Positions 14,256 to 23,331 are shown, counted from the first letter of the stretch. The stretch is 32,192 nucleotides of DNA from Flavobacterium sp. (GCA_016714905.1 JADKBW010000029.1:1-32192), one strand, 5' to 3'. Notes: a model not told the origin generated them from the sequence alone. Made by a program: numbers and translations.

Positions 14256-16499
14256 CTATTTTTCTCTTGTAAAAAGTATTTCACCTCCTTGACGCAAAGT
14301 GACCTCTGTTTTCGCCTCGTTGAACTGCAATTCAATTCCATACATATAATAGGTAAAACGGTCTTTTCCTGCAGGTTCTAGCGTAATAGGACCTTGTCCG
14401 GTAGCAGTTGCCACTAAAGCGTCATTTTCTTCTGAAAAAGTAAGCTTAATAGGAATTTGCTTACTAGAAAAAGTACCCAAATATGGATCTAAAATCACAT
14501 CTTTTTCCAACTCACTTTTCCCTGCAGTCCATACATTATTAGCAGGATTGTAATCTGGAAAAGCGTGATCAGGATCTATGGTTATACTTTCAATTTCTTC
14601 ATTAATACCAGGCTTGAACGTCCATGAAGTATTACGCATCCATACTTCAACTGGAAGTGTTGTTCTTGAAACTTTGCCACTTTTGGTTTTAAATTCCATC
14701 ACCACAGGCATTGCCATTTTCTCAAGATTATCTATCGTTACGATGGCGCCTCTCGTTGCATCGTTCTTCGTATATTTCACTTTACGGATTGCCTGATCTA
14801 AACGCCAATTGTTTACAAACCATCCGCGCCAAAACCAATTTAAATCTTCTCCTCCTACGTTTTCCATAGTTCTAAAAAAATCATCTGGTGTTGGATGTTT
14901 GAATGCCCAACGAGCAATATAAGTTCTAAACGCATAATCAAAACGATCTTTACCTAGGATTTGTTCACGTAACATCGTAAGTCCTGTACCTGGCTTATAG
15001 TAAGCTAGTAGACCAATGCTCTCTTCTTTCATATTATCAGGAGAACTCATCATCGTTTCTAATTTTGGATCGGTAAGAAAAACACCGCTTTGATTCATAT
15101 TGTCCTTTTGCGCTTTATATTCCCCTTTATTAAAATCTTGAGAGCTCAGCGTATTAATAAACGTATTAAAACCTTCGTCCATCCACGCAAACAATCGCTC
15201 ATTAGAGCCTACAATCATTGGGAACCAACTGTGACCAAATTCGTGGTCAGTTACACCCCATAAATCTGCTCCTTTGCTGGTCCATTCGCAAAAAACAATT
15301 CCAGGATATTCCATCCCGCCTTCATTCCCGGCTACATTGGTAGCGGCAGGATAAGGATATTCAAACCATCTACTAGAATAATTCTCGATAGATGCTTTCG
15401 TGTATTCCGTAGATCTGCTCCATGCTTTTTCGCCATTACTTTCTACTGGGTATGCTGAAATAGCTAGCGACTTCTTTCCACTTGGTAAATTAATTCTTGC
15501 AGCGTCAATAATAAAAGACGAAGAAGAAGCCCAAGAGACATCTCTCGAATTTTTAATTTTGAACTTCCATGTTAATGTAGATTTTCCCGCTGGTCTCGAA
15601 GCAACGTTTGTTACTTCTTCTGCGGTTCGAATCATCACGGTTTGATCGCTTTGTTTGGCTTGACTCCATCGTTTTTGCTGTTCGATAGTATAAACGTCGG
15701 CAGGATTTGTCAATTCTCCAGAACAAACGACAATATGATTTGATGGAGCGGTAATGGCTACGTCAAAGTCGCCATACTCTAAATAAAATTCCGCTCCTAT
15801 ATAAGGATTGGTATTCCAACCACGAACATCATCATATACACACATTCGTGGATACCACTGTGCAATAGTGAAGATTTTTCCATTCTTAGTATCTAAAACT
15901 CCAGTCCGATCAGAGCCGTATTTGGGTGAAATATAGGAGAAATTAATTTTGATTTTTACGACAGCTCCATTCGCTTTTAGCTCCTGCGGCAACTGAATCT
16001 GCATTCGGGTATCAACGATAGAATATGGAACCTCTTTCTCAACTGCCTTACCATTCAGCGTTGACAAAACTGATACCGATTTTATATTAAAACCACCATC
16101 TACTTTTTCTCCCTTAGCTCCACCTCTGCTCCCGCTCATTCCGATAAGCGCATTTCCACGGGAATCCGCCTTAAAGGCATTCTGATCAAGATGTAACCAA
16201 AGAAACGATAAGGCATCTGGACTATTATTTGTGTAACTCAAAACTTCATATCCTGAAATTTCATTCGTGGATTCGTTAAGCTGCGCAGTTAATTGATAAT
16301 CTGCACGATTTTGCCAATACTTTGGTCCCGGCTGCCCACTAGCAGATCGCGTATCTGTTCCATTTTTTGTATAGAAACTTGGTGCAAAAGCATCATGATA
16401 ATCATACTTGGAAACCGGTTGAGATTCCTGCCCCAACGCAAATAAAATTGAAAAATTGAAAGTCAACACGCAAAGGACTCTCTTTGAAATGATTTTCAT
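14256..16499 (-). CDS. Secreted M1-family zinc metallopeptidase
   Basis: 747 residues with a signal peptide ending near ALGQ (about residue 23). The M1 (gluzincin) catalytic core contains the exopeptidase-type motif GGMEYPG and the zinc site HEFGH at 419-423, followed by the downstream Glu in WMDEGFNTF. The N-terminal beta domain (about 45-300) contains YTNNSPDALSFLWLHLDQN, a usual M1 substrate-side pattern. No T9SS CTD is present, so it is periplasmic or outer-membrane associated. I chose the ATG at 16499 because it begins the signal peptide. The 67 extra upstream codons overlap another gene. It likely trims peptides taken up for nutrition. Confidence 0.92.
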   Translation of the reverse strand: MKIISKRVLCVLTFNFSILFALGQESQPVSKYDYHDAFAPSFYTKNGTDTRSASGQPGPKYWQNRADYQLTAQLNESTNEISGYEVLSYTNNSPDALSFLWLHLDQNAFKADSRGNALIGMSGSRGGAKGEKVDGGFNIKSVSVLSTLNGKAVEKEVPYSIVDTRMQIQLPQELKANGAVVKIKINFSYISPKYGSDRTGVLDTKNGKIFTIAQWYPRMCVYDDVRGWNTNPYIGAEFYLEYGDFDVAITAPSNHIVVCSGELTNPADVYTIEQQKRWSQAKQSDQTVMIRTAEEVTNVASRPAGKSTLTWKFKIKNSRDVSWASSSSFIIDAARINLPSGKKSLAISAYPVESNGEKAWSRSTEYTKASIENYSSRWFEYPYPAATNVAGNEGGMEYPGIVFCEWTSKGADLWGVTDHEFGHSWFPMIVGSNERLFAWMDEGFNTFINTLSSQDFNKGEYKAQKDNMNQSGVFLTDPKLETMMSSPDNMKEESIGLLAYYKPGTGLTMLREQILGKDRFDYAFRTYIARWAFKHPTPDDFFRTMENVGGEDLNWFWRGWFVNNWRLDQAIRKVKYTKNDATRGAIVTIDNLEKMAMPVVMEFKTKSGKVSRTTLPVEVWMRNTSWTFKPGINEEIESITIDPDHAFPDYNPANNVWTAGKSELEKDVILDPYLGTFSSKQIPIKLTFSEENDALVATATGQGPITLEPAGKDRFTYYMYGIELQFNEAKTEVTLRQGGEILFTREK

Positions 16500-16620
16500 A
16501 GTAAATAAATTATGATTGAACAACATCAGTCTTAGAAGGGAGAATTTGTTACAAGTAAACTCCAAATAATGACTAAAAAGATTTCGAACTAGGAAATATT
16601 CGAAAATCAAAGAAGTATTC

Positions 16621-16812
16621 CTAAAAAATTTCGCTATTTCCAACAGTATTGGGTTCGGATAGACTCTTTTTCGAATACTCAATCGAAGAAATATCATCAA
16701 TCCTATTAGATTTTTCTCGCGAATCAGAAATAATTTTAAACATTTTTAAAACTAAATACGAACCGCCAATTGATGCAACTAGTACAATAATTAACTTAAA
16801 AATAGAACCCAT
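16621..16812 (-). CDS. Small single-pass membrane protein of unknown function
   Basis: 63 residues. One N-terminal hydrophobic helix (about 5-26, FKLIIVLVASIGGSYLVL) is followed by a charged, Ser-rich tail. It lies in a row of minus-strand genes, 121 bp before the M1 peptidase start and 69 bp after the VTT gene. There are no homologues I can name. An overlapping plus-strand frame exists but has no better support. Assignment rests on the clean TM-plus-tail layout and gene order. Confidence 0.45.
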   Translation of the reverse strand: MGSIFKLIIVLVASIGGSYLVLKMFKIISDSREKSNRIDDISSIEYSKKSLSEPNTVGNSEIF

Positions 16813-16881
16813 AAATAGAGATTTTGCTTATGCTTGGGACATGTCAAATCAAAAATTAAAATAAAATCTAAATTAAGTGAT

Positions 16882-17475
16882 TTATTTCCATATTCTAAAA
16901 TTTAATTTAAATTCTTTTTTTTGAATGAGCGCACGCCAATCAATAAATAACAAAGTACCAACAAGAAAAACCCCAATCAAAAGACTCAGTATTGACTGCC
17001 AATTTATCACTCCTTGAAGCAAATTTTCCGCACTTTTTGCCCCATATTTCCCAAAGTATACCAAGATACTATCACTGGTAAACTTGCCTACAAAAAAGGC
17101 AGGAATAATATAAATCGGTCTTAATCTTGCCATTCCAGCAGCAATGAAAAGTGGCGTTGTTGGCAGTGGTAATAGTGAATAGGCGATAATTACCAATTGG
17201 CTTTTCCAGCCTTTACTCTTCATGACTCTTCCTATGTACTGAACATCCTCATTTTTTGCTGGATTAAATAGCTTTCCTGCAATTTTCGGGATGTACAGAG
17301 TCAAAACGTATCTTCCTAAAATTGAACCTATAACTCCCGTAAAAATCACCAACCAAATATTCAAGTCATACATGATTTGCAAAAAAACCATGATTGTGAA
17401 TGCTGGTGGCGAGGGAAATGGCACTACATCAAATAGAAAAGAACCGATAAAAACGAGCAAATATTGCCACCACAT
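16882..17475 (-). CDS. VTT (DedA/SNARE-associated-type) membrane protein
   Basis: 197 residues with about five hydrophobic segments. The central motif YSLLPLPTTPLFIAAGMAR and the glycine-rich GVIGSILGRYVL segment are typical of VTT-domain proteins (DedA, YdjX, TMEM41-like), some of which act as phospholipid scramblases or in undecaprenyl-phosphate recycling. The N-terminal re-entrant loop would be FPSPPAF. It is an inner-membrane protein. It lies 55 bp downstream of the T9SS cargo gene on the same strand. Confidence 0.8.
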   Translation of the reverse strand: MWWQYLLVFIGSFLFDVVPFPSPPAFTIMVFLQIMYDLNIWLVIFTGVIGSILGRYVLTLYIPKIAGKLFNPAKNEDVQYIGRVMKSKGWKSQLVIIAYSLLPLPTTPLFIAAGMARLRPIYIIPAFFVGKFTSDSILVYFGKYGAKSAENLLQGVINWQSILSLLIGVFLVGTLLFIDWRALIQKKEFKLNFRIWK

Positions 17476-17530
17476 TATAATTTATTTAAAATATTCAGTT
17501 GTATTTGCTCAAAAAATCCGTAGCTAACTA

Positions 17531-18844
17531 TTATTGCTTTATCAACTTATATTGTACAATTTCCTCAGAATTAGATGCACTTAATATATAAACTCCAGTT
17601 GGTAAGTAGCTAAAATCTTGATCTTCAATATTTTTTTCTGAAAAAACTATTTGACCATCGATGGAACTCATCACATACTGCGCATTTTGTAATGGTTTAT
17701 TCAACTTAAATTTGGAGGAAAATGGATTTGGATAAACAGCGGGAATAGCATTCAAGTCAAATTGAGAAATACCGAGATTTCCAACAACAATTGTAACATC
17801 ATACGTAGCAGTAAAAGTTCCATTGCTAGCTGTCAATTGAACCGTATAGACTCCATCTGCTGCAAAAACGTGCGTCGGAAATTCCTCCGTACTTGTATTT
17901 TCAGCCCCACTTGACGGATCATCAAAATTCCAAGTAAACGTAGTTGCGTTTGTGCTTAAGTTTTGAAAATATACCGTATCACCCGCCGATGGATTTAAGG
18001 GCGCATAAGTAAACAAGGCCGTGGTTTGAAAATCGCGCTGGGAATCTAAATATTCCACATTGGTTGTAACCCAATTACCCGCTGTATTACTTTGAGTTAC
18101 CTTTAAAACTGGTATTTTTTGAGTCGTGTCAAACCATTTGAATTCTCTTGTAGTTCTTATCGTTCGCGGCAATCCTGTATCAAGTAGCGCAATGGAGTCA
18201 TTAGCAACCAAAGTCGTTTTCATTCTCAATATGTTGCTATAATTACCATAAGGAGTACTTAAGCTTCCCCAACCGTCCACTTCATTGGTGCGCTCAAGTG
18301 TATTTTCTTGGTATAGCAAAGTAGGAATGTTTATAGTGTAGGCGGAATTATCTGTATCCAGATTCCCAAATTGGATAGGAAAACGATAGATAATATCAGA
18401 ATCGGTGTATTGGTTTGTTATTGGAATTTGTGTCCCATTGTAATTTACCTTTGACGCACTTCCCGTTTGACGCAAATCGGTTGAAGATTTCTTATAAAAA
18501 TCGTAAGAATCTGTAAGTTCGACCACTTGACCAGGAATGTTCAATGTTTGTGGATTATTATTCGTTGCCGCCAAATTGGTGTTGTTTGGATTATAAATAA
18601 AGAGCCACAAGAATCCTGTAGATGTTGGATTTCTGTGCTGCAATTGACTTTGGGAAGTTCCTGTCAAAGAAGAAAAGTCCCAAACAAAATTAGTTCCAGT
18701 AGTTTCGTAATCTAACGCCAAGTTATTCGCTGACGTGAGATAAAAATTATCTCCAACGGCAGCATACTGACTGGAATTGAATGTCGATTGCGCCTGCATT
18801 TGAATGCAAACAATGCCAAGTAAGATCAATAATCTTTTATTCAT
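17531..18844 (-). CDS. T9SS cargo protein with PKD domain and type A C-terminal signal
   Basis: 437 residues. The signal peptide (MNKRLLILLGIVCIQMQAQ) is followed by an unrecognised beta-rich region (20-275). A PKD domain at about 278-352 contains FTWNFDDPSSG and ADGVYTVQLTASNG. A type A T9SS sorting domain covers about 365-437, with YPNPFSSKF, LPTGVYIL and a KLIKQ end. It should be exported across the outer membrane by T9SS and attached to the cell surface or released. The substrate or ligand is unknown. It sits between two membrane-protein genes on the same strand. Confidence 0.9.
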   Translation of the reverse strand: MNKRLLILLGIVCIQMQAQSTFNSSQYAAVGDNFYLTSANNLALDYETTGTNFVWDFSSLTGTSQSQLQHRNPTSTGFLWLFIYNPNNTNLAATNNNPQTLNIPGQVVELTDSYDFYKKSSTDLRQTGSASKVNYNGTQIPITNQYTDSDIIYRFPIQFGNLDTDNSAYTINIPTLLYQENTLERTNEVDGWGSLSTPYGNYSNILRMKTTLVANDSIALLDTGLPRTIRTTREFKWFDTTQKIPVLKVTQSNTAGNWVTTNVEYLDSQRDFQTTALFTYAPLNPSAGDTVYFQNLSTNATTFTWNFDDPSSGAENTSTEEFPTHVFAADGVYTVQLTASNGTFTATYDVTIVVGNLGISQFDLNAIPAVYPNPFSSKFKLNKPLQNAQYVMSSIDGQIVFSEKNIEDQDFSYLPTGVYILSASNSEEIVQYKLIKQ

Positions 18845-18887
18845 AATATGTATTATTATTAGTTGCTTTCTTTAGATTTTTTATGTT

Positions 18888-19376
18888 TCACACCAATGAC
18901 ATTAAATAATTTAAATATGCCTTCCCTCTTTTCTCTGCCAAAGAATCTAGAACGAGCAGAATAGTAGATTGTATAACGAGTCCTATTCCGAGTCCATTTG
19001 CAAAAGACTTGGACTCAAAAAGAAGAAATAGTATTATCCCGACTGCAATGAGTGCAATCTCTACCCAACTATAGATCAAAAAATTCTTCATTACGAGCTC
19101 CATTCTGGGAATTTCATAGTCATTAATGCTCTTTCTTTCTTTTTCTATGAAATGTGACACACGCACTGTGTCAAGATCGCAACGTAAATATACTGTAGTT
19201 CCTACCACTAATTGAACGAGCCCAGATGCAAAAAACACATAAGAAATTGCGTTATAAAAAGGTTGCTTTTTTACCAACAAGAATAAAAGTGCAATGAAAC
19301 AAGCGACAAAACCCAAGCAAACAAAATAAACACTTTCTTTTTTTTCTTCTCTAAAATATTGAGCTACGAAATCCAT
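18888..19376 (-). CDS. Four-helix membrane protein of unknown function
   Basis: 162 residues. Four hydrophobic segments (about 16-35, 42-63, 99-118 and 127-148) are separated by a charged loop of about 35 residues (YLRCDLDTVRVSHFIEKERKS region) between helices 2 and 3. There is no signal peptide or domain I recognise. It is preceded by a TAnnTTTG box and followed, 43 bp downstream, by the T9SS cargo gene. Confidence 0.7.
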   Translation of the reverse strand: MDFVAQYFREEKKESVYFVCLGFVACFIALLFLLVKKQPFYNAISYVFFASGLVQLVVGTTVYLRCDLDTVRVSHFIEKERKSINDYEIPRMELVMKNFLIYSWVEIALIAVGIILFLLFESKSFANGLGIGLVIQSTILLVLDSLAEKRGKAYLNYLMSLV

Positions 19377-19404
19377 GCATAATGTTATTTTATAGGGTGC
19401 GAAA

Positions 19405-19412
19405 CAAAAGTA
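19405..19412 (-). promoter_or_regulatory. TAnnTTTG -7 element of the 18888-19376 gene
   Basis: TACTTTTG on the minus strand, 28 bases before the ATG. No TTG is seen at the standard distance. The rest of the 19377-19574 divergent gap is very AT-rich, and no clear porX promoter was found. Confidence 0.4.
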
Positions 19413-19574
19413 AACATTCTTGCCAAATGGAATAAAAAAATAAAAATGACGATTGACTTTTGAAAAAAATTGTGCTTGAAAAATACTTGCTTGTTCTTTA
19501 CTATTTATAATAAAATTATGAACTCATCGTTTATTTAATACTAAATTGCAAGCTCCTTAAAATTCACACCATAC

Positions 19575-20258
19575 ATGGAAAAAATCAAAATACTTTGGGT
19601 TGATGATGAAATTGATTTACTAAAACCACATATTCTTTTTTTAGAAAAGAAAGATTACAAAGTTACCACGTGTAATAATGGAAGAGATGCGATTGATATC
19701 TTTGAAGATGGCGATTTCGATATTGTATTCCTCGATGAAAACATGCCTGGTATGAGCGGATTAGAAACGCTTTCGGAAATTAAGGAAAAAAAATCGTCCA
19801 TACCTGTAATTATGATTACCAAAAGTGAGGAAGAATACATCATGGAAGAAGCCATCGGTTCTAAAATTGCCGACTACCTAATAAAACCTGTCAATCCAAA
19901 TCAAATTTTGCTGAGTATCAAAAAAAACCTTGACCACTCTCGTTTGATTTCACAAAAGACAACCTTAGATTACCAAAAAGAATTTCGAAAAATCGCGATG
20001 GATATGGCGATGGTGAATTCCTACGATGCATGGATAGATTGTTACAAGAAATTGCTTTTTTGGGAACTAGAATTAGAAAATATTCAAGATCAAAGCATGG
20101 TTGAAATCTTGGAATCTCAGAAGGTGGAGGCTAATACCCAATTCGGGAAATTCATCGAAAGAAATTATGAAAATTGGTTTGATACGCCTGTTCAAAAAGG
20201 TTCTAAAGAACCAAAGCTGACAAACCGATACTTTCACATCAACTGTTTCGTGAGTTAG
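19575..20258 (+). CDS. porX: PorX, N-terminal part (T9SS response regulator; frame broken)
   Basis: 227 residues in this frame; about the first 205-210 are genuine. The receiver domain (1-120) has the acidic pair in LWVDDE, the phospho-acceptor Asp in IVFLDENMPGMSG, Thr/Lys in MITKSEEE and the conserved Lys in IKPVNPNQI. A helical linker follows. PorX controls T9SS function and gliding or virulence genes in Bacteroidota, together with the kinase PorY. The frame leaves the family pattern at about 20200-20213. From there the other frame continues with KADKPILSHQLFRELV. One missing base in the GTTCTAAAGAACCAAAG stretch explains this. The last residues (LTNRYFHINCFVS) are therefore an artefact of the shift. 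Confidence 0.9.
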   Translation: MEKIKILWVDDEIDLLKPHILFLEKKDYKVTTCNNGRDAIDIFEDGDFDIVFLDENMPGMSGLETLSEIKEKKSSIPVIMITKSEEEYIMEEAIGSKIADYLIKPVNPNQILLSIKKNLDHSRLISQKTTLDYQKEFRKIAMDMAMVNSYDAWIDCYKKLLFWELELENIQDQSMVEILESQKVEANTQFGKFIERNYENWFDTPVQKGSKEPKLTNRYFHINCFVS

Positions 20259-20293
20259 TTGTTCCAGAATTAACCAAAAAAGACAAGTCCATT

Positions 20294-21154
20294 TTGTTTG
20301 TTGTCATTGATAATTTGCGCTACGACCAATGGAAAGTTATTGAAAGTGTCGTTGCCAATCACTATAAATTAGAAAAAGAAGTTCCATATTATGCGATTCT
20401 TCCCACCGCGACGCAATATGCAAGAAATGCTATTTTTTCCGGATTGACACCACTTGAAATGGAAAAGCAATTCCCACAATACTGGAAGAACGATGTAGAA
20501 GAAGGTGGAAAAAACTTGTATGAAGCAGAATTTTTGGAGGCACATTTGAAACGATTAGGCTTAAACATCAAACAGGAATATTTTAAAATCACCAATTTAA
20601 CTAATGGAAAAAAATTAGCGGATAATTTTAAGGCGCTAAAAGATAATCAGCTGGTAACAGTGGTTTATAATTTCGTCGACATGTTGTCACACGCCAAGAC
20701 TGAAATGGATGTCGTAAAGGAATTGGCTTCGGATGATAAAGCATATCGCTCCTTAACTTTAAGTTGGTTCAAAAACTCGCCTTTGTTAGAGATCATTCAG
20801 CAGGCGCAAAAAATGGGCTTCAAGTTGATTATTACAACCGATCACGGCACAATCAATGTCAAAAATCCTTCTAAAGTAATTGGTGATAAAAATACAAGTC
20901 TGAACCTACGATATAAAACTGGAAGAAGTCTAACTTACGAAGAACGTGATGTATATGCGGTAAAGGATCCAAAAAAAATTGGACTGCCAGCAATCAATAT
21001 GAGTAGTTCTTATATCTTTGCCAAAAATGATTATTTTCTAGCGTATGTGAACAACTATAATCACTACGTGAGTTACTATCGAAATACCTATCAACATGGT
21101 GGCATTTCGTTAGAAGAAATGATTATTCCCTTTATGATTTTTAATCCAAAATAG
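20294..21154 (+). CDS. porX: PorX, C-terminal PglZ-type effector domain (continuation after frameshift)
   Basis: This frame is open from before 20213 and encodes the rest of PorX. The alkaline-phosphatase-superfamily (PglZ) core has VVIDNLRYDQW (metal-site Asp) and ITTDHGTINV (metal-site Asp-His). The Thr in LPTATQYARNA fits the nucleophile position. In PorX this domain has zinc-dependent phosphodiesterase activity. Restoring one base fuses it to 19575-20258 to give about 526 residues, the normal PorX length. The TTG at 20294 is only the first start-like codon, not a real start. It is followed 5 bp later by tsaE. Confidence 0.88.
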   Translation: MFVVIDNLRYDQWKVIESVVANHYKLEKEVPYYAILPTATQYARNAIFSGLTPLEMEKQFPQYWKNDVEEGGKNLYEAEFLEAHLKRLGLNIKQEYFKITNLTNGKKLADNFKALKDNQLVTVVYNFVDMLSHAKTEMDVVKELASDDKAYRSLTLSWFKNSPLLEIIQQAQKMGFKLIITTDHGTINVKNPSKVIGDKNTSLNLRYKTGRSLTYEERDVYAVKDPKKIGLPAINMSSSYIFAKNDYFLAYVNNYNHYVSYYRNTYQHGGISLEEMIIPFMIFNPK

Positions 21155-21159
21155 CTAGT

Positions 21160-21567
21160 TTGAAAATTGTTTTTGCATTAGATGAAATTAGTGCCGTGTC
21201 GAAAATGATTCTGGCACAAAATCCCAAAAAAGTAATTCTTTTTTACGGTGAGATGGGAGCCGGTAAAACTTCGTTAATCAAAGCCTTAGCAAAATCACTT
21301 GGCGTTTCTGACCCTACAAGCAGCCCAACATTTTCTTTGGTAAATGAATACCAAATTGACGAGGAAGATGCTATCTACCACTTTGACGTATATCGTCTTA
21401 AGAGTGAATCAGAAGCCTACGATATGGGTATCGAAGAGTATCTTTATTCTGGACATTGGTGCTTTATTGAATGGGCCGAAAAAATACCGACTTTAATTCC
21501 TAATGAGCACAGTGTGATAAGGATTAGAGTCATCTCAGATTTTGAACGCGAAGTGGAATTTACATAA
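21160..21567 (+). CDS. tsaE: tRNA t6A synthesis ATPase TsaE
   Basis: 135 residues, the usual size. Walker A is GEMGAGKT at 30-37. Other family marks are TSSPTFSLVNEY, HFDVYRL and FIEWAEK. TsaE works with TsaB and TsaD to form the threonylcarbamoyl-adenosine at position 37 of ANN-reading tRNAs. The start is a TTG at 21160, five bases after the porX stop. No ATG fits, because the Walker A region is only 30 residues in. It is probably co-transcribed with porX. The porX-tsaE-alanine dehydrogenase order is one I recall from other flavobacteria. Confidence 0.93.
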   Translation: MKIVFALDEISAVSKMILAQNPKKVILFYGEMGAGKTSLIKALAKSLGVSDPTSSPTFSLVNEYQIDEEDAIYHFDVYRLKSESEAYDMGIEEYLYSGHWCFIEWAEKIPTLIPNEHSVIRIRVISDFEREVEFT

Positions 21568-21657
21568 AAATTGATGTGATTTTTTATATCTCTTAGTGAA
21601 AAGTTGGCTACATGTTCACTTTTTCATAACTTAGACCGAAAATAGTATTGTAGCATT

Positions 21658-22851
21658 ATGGGATTGACTCCATTTACCAAACAACAATTGCTTCCTCAAG
21701 AGGAAAAACTTGAAATTGCAAGACACAAAAGTGAACTCTTCATTGGAATTCCAAAAGAAACAAGTTACCAAGAACGTCGAATATGTTTGACGCCAGACGC
21801 TGTAAACTCATTAACTTCTCATGGCCATCGGGTGATGCTTGAATCTGGTGCTGGGTTGAGTTCTAGCTATACCGACAAAGAGTATAGTGATGCTGGAGCT
21901 GAAATTACAAATGATACTGCCAAAGTACTTAGTTGTCCAATGCTGCTGAAAGTGGAGCCGCTTACAATGGCCGAAGTAAAATTAGTAAATCCACAAACGA
22001 TTGTCATTTCCGCCATCCAATTAAAAACAAGAAAAAAGGAGTATTTTGAAGCATTAGCGAAAAAGAAAATCACTGCTTTGGCTTTCGAGTATATTAAAGA
22101 TGAAGATGGATCCTATCCTGCGGTAAAATCACTAAGTGAAATTGCAGGAACTGCCTCAATTTTGGTCGCTGCAGAATTAATGATCAATAATCAATTCGGA
22201 AAAGGACTTTTATTTGGAAATATTACTGGTGTTCCACCTACAGATGTTGTAATATTAGGAGCTGGAACGGTTGGCGAATTTGCTGCAAAAACGGCACTGG
22301 GACTCGGTGCAAACGTGAAGGTATTCGACAACTCAATTACCAAACTGCGACGTTTACAAAATAATTTAAGTCAACGTATTTTTACTTCAACAATTCAACC
22401 CAAAGCACTTCTAAAAGCACTGCGTCGTTGTGATGTTGCGATTGGTGCCATGCGCGGCAAAGATCGATGCCCAGTCGTTGTAACAGAAACAATGGTTGAG
22501 CATATGAAGAAAGGAGCTGTTGTCGTTGATGTTAGCATCGATACTGGTGGTTGTTTTGAAACTTCTGAAATTACAACACACGAAAAACCAACTTTTATCA
22601 AGCACAACGTCGTGCATTATTGCGTGCCAAATATTCCATCTCGCTATTCCAAAACAGCCTCGTTATCCATCAGTAACATAATCACACCCTATTTGTTACA
22701 AATTGCCGAAGATGGCGGAATTGAAAGCGCTATAAGATGTAATAAAGGCTTAAAAAATGGGGTGTACTTATATCATGGAATATTAACAAATAAAGCCATT
22801 GGCGATTGGTTTGACTTGCCAGATAGCGATATCAATTTAATTGTGTTTTAA
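21658..22851 (+). CDS. ald: Alanine dehydrogenase
   Basis: 397 residues. It is an NAD-dependent oxidative deaminase of L-alanine to pyruvate and ammonia. The AlaDh/PNT N-terminal domain starts at about 27 (IGIPKETSYQERRICLTP). The nucleotide-binding Rossmann motif is VVILGAGTVGEFAAKTAL, followed by the acidic residue in VKVFDNS. The region VVVDVSIDTGGCFETS is typical. The N-terminal extension of about 25 residues before IGIPKE is longer than in Bacillus Ald, as in other Bacteroidota homologues. It is separated from tsaE by 90 bp without a clear TAnnTTTG box (TAGTATTG at 21645-21652 is one mismatch off). Confidence 0.92.
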   Translation: MGLTPFTKQQLLPQEEKLEIARHKSELFIGIPKETSYQERRICLTPDAVNSLTSHGHRVMLESGAGLSSSYTDKEYSDAGAEITNDTAKVLSCPMLLKVEPLTMAEVKLVNPQTIVISAIQLKTRKKEYFEALAKKKITALAFEYIKDEDGSYPAVKSLSEIAGTASILVAAELMINNQFGKGLLFGNITGVPPTDVVILGAGTVGEFAAKTALGLGANVKVFDNSITKLRRLQNNLSQRIFTSTIQPKALLKALRRCDVAIGAMRGKDRCPVVVTETMVEHMKKGAVVVDVSIDTGGCFETSEITTHEKPTFIKHNVVHYCVPNIPSRYSKTASLSISNIITPYLLQIAEDGGIESAIRCNKGLKNGVYLYHGILTNKAIGDWFDLPDSDINLIVF

Positions 22852-22872
22852 CGCATCTTTACTTTACATTTG
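22841..22872 (+). promoter_or_regulatory. Bacteroidota-type promoter of the DUF4258 gene
   Basis: TTG at 22841-22843, a 21-base spacer and TACATTTG at 22865-22872, 14 bases before the ATG at 22887. The -33 box lies within the last codons of ald. Confidence 0.7.
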
Positions 22873-22886
22873 CAAAAAAATAAAAC

Positions 22887-23267
22887 ATGAGATTACGCTA
22901 TCGTTTTGCTTACTACTTAATTGGATTTACTTTTGGATTATTCTTCGTCACAGCCATGTTTATGGGAAAAGACACACGTTGCAACTACTTTCCCAATGCT
23001 CGTGTTTTGAACGACTTGAGAAACAAACCATTTGTCTACTCTGACGAAGCTTCGGCGATTCTTTCTCAAGGTTGGATCGACTCAACAGACATCAAGAATT
23101 CACTTACTTATGGCGATGTCAATTTTGATCAAAGTAATGTGCAAGTTGGAAGTGGAAAACGCTATATCATTGAGGGAAAAACGGTTAAAAATCAATTTGT
23201 TTTGCTGGAAGTGATCAATTATAGTGATAAAGCAGTTTTAAAAGACATTACTAAGGTCAAAAAGTAA
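22887..23267 (+). CDS. DUF4258-type membrane-anchored protein
   Basis: 126 residues. One N-terminal transmembrane helix (about 9-27, YLIGFTFGLFFVTAMF) is followed by a soluble domain: RCNYFPNARVLNDLRNK, then ILSQGWIDSTDIKNSL, YGDVNFDQS and a beta-rich end (RYIIEGKTVKNQFVLLEVI). This matches the flavobacterial DUF4258 layout as I know it. The function is unknown. It has its own promoter and is not obviously tied to ald. Confidence 0.75.
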   Translation: MRLRYRFAYYLIGFTFGLFFVTAMFMGKDTRCNYFPNARVLNDLRNKPFVYSDEASAILSQGWIDSTDIKNSLTYGDVNFDQSNVQVGSGKRYIIEGKTVKNQFVLLEVINYSDKAVLKDITKVKK

Positions 23268-23323
23268 ATTGCACTTCATCTTTTTTTATAAATTGTCTTA
23301 TGGCAATTTTGTTCATTTTCCTT

Positions 23324-23331
23324 TATATTTG
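23324..23331 (+). promoter_or_regulatory. TAnnTTTG -7 element before the type B T9SS protein
   Basis: TATATTTG, 61 bases before the ATG at 23393. The nearest TTG (23309-23311) is only 12 bases away, too short for the normal spacer. Confidence 0.45.

Noticed and set aside
16500..16700. 67-residue extension of the M1 peptidase
   Set aside because: A clear signal peptide begins at 16499, and the extension overlaps another gene and reads like non-coding AT-rich DNA.
20185..20300. Programmed ribosomal frameshift in porX
   Set aside because: No convincing slippery sequence with a downstream stem was seen, and nearby genes show similar unprogrammed indels.
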